The position numbers and the translations under genes were made by a program. The notes beneath the pieces were generated by a model. It was not told the origin of the DNA and did no database searches. It was given only the letters and a program-made list of their open reading frames with translations. Shown here piece after piece: positions 62,605-64,000 of a stretch of DNA of 64,000 bases (the first letter of the stretch is position 1; every line of letters begins with the position of its first letter). This DNA is from UBA7328 sp002471345 (lineage in GTDB: Bacteria; Bacteroidota; Bacteroidia; Chitinophagales; Saprospiraceae): NCBI GenBank assembly GCA_964011275.1, contig CAXGOB010000010.1:21876-85875 (forward strand), read 5' to 3'.

Positions 62605-63714
62605 ATGAGAACGGCAATTTATTTCTTACTGACGAGTATCTTATTATCGTCTTGTATCAGTCAAAAGAAATTTGAAGAATTAAAGGATGAAAGGGTTACC
62701 TGTGCAGAGGAGTTAGACTCCATTAGTAATGAATTGGCTTCCACCCAAGAACAAGTTGAAAGTTTGAGTGCACAGAACATTGCCTATTCTAGTCAAATCG
62801 ATGAGCAAGAATCAACTATTGGAAAGCTTGAAGAAGATGTGATGACAATGGGTTATCTAGCCACTCAAAATGAATCTTATGAAGCTATCATAGCTCAAAA
62901 TCAATCAATTATTGTTGATAAAGATCAAGACATAGAGACCATGACTGAAAATTTTAGAATGATAGTTGATGCTGTTAGCCCTGGAATGGCAGTTGATATT
63001 ACAAGTTCTGATATGGCTCTAAGTGATGGGCAAGTCGTTGAAAATGTAGTAGAAGCAGCCAGAAATAATAGAATTCCTACTATTAGATATAGAACTGATA
63101 CTGTTGATTCTGCACCTAGATATAGAATAAATGAGGGTAACATTGCCATTTATTGCCCAAACAAAATGACGTTTCAAAAATCATACGATGTAATGTCAAT
63201 TATAGCAGATTTAATTTCTGATGAAGAGATAAAAAATACTCTTTTGACGCAACTAAGTAGACATGAACCTAATGTAAGTGAAACAGATTTAGATCAATCT
63301 ACACTGATCCAGAAAATTCAATATTACGATTTGATAAAACTGGAATTGGAAAGTGCGGTAAAAGATGCATTTGAGATCAAACCTATCCATGATTTTCTAG
63401 AACAAAGAATTCAATCGGGAATGGAAGGATGGCATTGGAAAGTAACTCCTATTAGTGAAGAACCTAATCAAACATTAGTAGTGAAGGCAACTTTCATTAC
63501 TCCAAATGGTACCAAAAAGCAGCCTTTTACAAAATCTTACCCCGTCAATGTTGATGTACAACCTTCCAGATTTTTTCATACTGCCAAGATGTTGATTATA
63601 AATGATCCAGGTTGGGCCATAGCGACCTTGATCATACCATTTCTTACATTCCTTTGGGGATATTTTATAAAAAACAAAAAAGTTAAAAAGATAATTTCTG
63701 GAGAGGAGTCTTAG
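62605..63714 (+). CDS. Coiled-coil lipoprotein with C-terminal membrane anchor
   Basis: A 369-residue protein with the ATG at 62605, giving the lipoprotein signal MRTAIYFLLTSILLSSC (Cys17); the open frame extends to 62500 but that part is a shadow. Residues about 22-120 form a coiled coil rich in Glu/Gln. A beta-like part follows (about 180-330) with IAIYCPNKMTFQK, then WHWKVTPISEEPNQTLVV, which recalls the Trp-x-Trp-x-Val-x-Pro strand pattern seen in some TM-anchored effector-like proteins. A hydrophobic helix (about 337-356, GWAIATLIIPFLTFLWGYFI) then ends in KNKKVKK. This gives two membrane links, one lipid and one helix. Function unknown. Confidence 0.75.
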   Translation: MRTAIYFLLTSILLSSCISQKKFEELKDERVTCAEELDSISNELASTQEQVESLSAQNIAYSSQIDEQESTIGKLEEDVMTMGYLATQNESYEAIIAQNQSIIVDKDQDIETMTENFRMIVDAVSPGMAVDITSSDMALSDGQVVENVVEAARNNRIPTIRYRTDTVDSAPRYRINEGNIAIYCPNKMTFQKSYDVMSIIADLISDEEIKNTLLTQLSRHEPNVSETDLDQSTLIQKIQYYDLIKLELESAVKDAFEIKPIHDFLEQRIQSGMEGWHWKVTPISEEPNQTLVVKATFITPNGTKKQPFTKSYPVNVDVQPSRFFHTAKMLIINDPGWAIATLIIPFLTFLWGYFIKNKKVKKIISGEES

Positions 63715-63845
63715 TCATTCCATCCATTTAATTTTTCACAGGCCGCTTTAATCCTCGAATGGAATAAATCTATATTCATTATAGTATGATCTAGCCCTGA
63801 TCGTATTCCAATACAAGAACTAAACAAAGTTTTGTCCTGTGACAT
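63711..63845 (-). CDS. Possible very small protein at the right edge
   Basis: A 44-codon minus-strand frame from ATG 63843-63845, ending TAA at 63711-63713 inside the last codons of the lipoprotein gene. Upstream of the ATG stands AAAAAGG, a plausible ribosome site. The protein is IGIRSGLDHTIMNIDLFHSR in its centre, with no signal and no family resemblance. It may be real or chance. The remaining bases to 64000 show no other gene. Confidence 0.2.
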   Translation of the reverse strand: MSQDKTLFSSCIGIRSGLDHTIMNIDLFHSRIKAACEKLNGWND

Positions 63846-64000
63846 AGCCTTTTTGATTATAACAAAATTTTAATAGACCTATACAAGGAAGTTTCATGCC
63901 TCTCAGTTACATTTACCTAAACAGATAAATGATCGATTATTACTCTATGAAGCCTTGCTATTCTTAAGACAGTTAGTAATTTAAATAATATTGTATTAAT

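Noticed and set aside
1..64000. tRNA, rRNA, CRISPR arrays, insertion sequences, prophage
   Set aside because: I looked for cloverleaf arms, spaced repeats, transposase motifs and terminal repeats and saw none that stand up.

Overview
The window is AT-rich DNA from a member of the Bacteroidota. Evidence: promoters of the TAnnTTTG type (for dnaA, galK and others), a protein with a gliding-motility-type (type B) C-terminal domain for type IX secretion, SprB-like repeats, a SusC-like TonB receptor with a carboxypeptidase-regulatory domain, many lipoproteins, dipeptidyl-peptidase IV, and families largely confined to this phylum (such as DUF6090). The family within the phylum cannot be fixed from sequence alone; a free-living, perhaps marine, heterotroph would fit. 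I see no tRNA, rRNA, CRISPR array, insertion sequence or prophage. Most of the window looks like ordinary chromosome.

Layout. 1-5.3 kb: end of a large secreted CUB/P-domain protein, a small exported protein, a CotH-type lipoprotein and a crotonase. 5.4-8.5 kb: a tight three-gene minus-strand operon of a helicase-like protein whose NTPase motifs look ruined, a type I restriction HsdR-N-type nuclease domain protein, and a short lipoyl-type H-protein homologue. 8.7-18 kb: MORN lipoprotein, PolX with a PHP domain but a degraded polymerase site, DUF1573 lipoprotein, asparaginase-domain protein, aminotransferase V, DPP IV, SmpB. 18-22 kb: CNNM/CorC transporter, LptC-like lipoprotein and a type B T9SS cargo. 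22-29 kb: formylglycine-generating enzyme, RdgB, HU/SPOR membrane protein, DnaA, split 5'-nucleotidase operon, IscA-type protein. 29-40 kb: membrane AraC regulator followed by a nonsense-interrupted gene and a YceI protein; hydrolases, di-haem cytochrome, Nudix, S9 peptidase, PD40 lipoprotein, acetyltransferase, DUF6090; then a 757-base stretch without a convincing gene. 40.6-49 kb: LepA, GalK, AroE, a polyprenyl-phosphate sugar transferase, M14 carboxypeptidase, a glycine-zipper protein. 49-54.6 kb: FMN reductase, EamA transporter, DUF711, CoA-binding protein, coiled-coil membrane protein, 3'-5' exonuclease. 54.7-58.9 kb: rpe, TonB receptor and a LOG-Nudix fusion, overlapping or abutting. 59-62.5 kb: a four-gene sugar or sugar-acid catabolic cluster. 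62.6-63.7 kb: an odd lipoprotein with a second, C-terminal membrane anchor.

Most notable for follow-up: the dead-helicase / HsdR-N / H-protein operon; the single in-frame TGA at 31174-31176 that splits an otherwise intact, translationally coupled gene; the LOG-Nudix fusion; PolX without its polymerase carboxylates; and the doubly anchored coiled-coil lipoprotein at the right end. No experiment or database search was possible; family names come from motif recognition.
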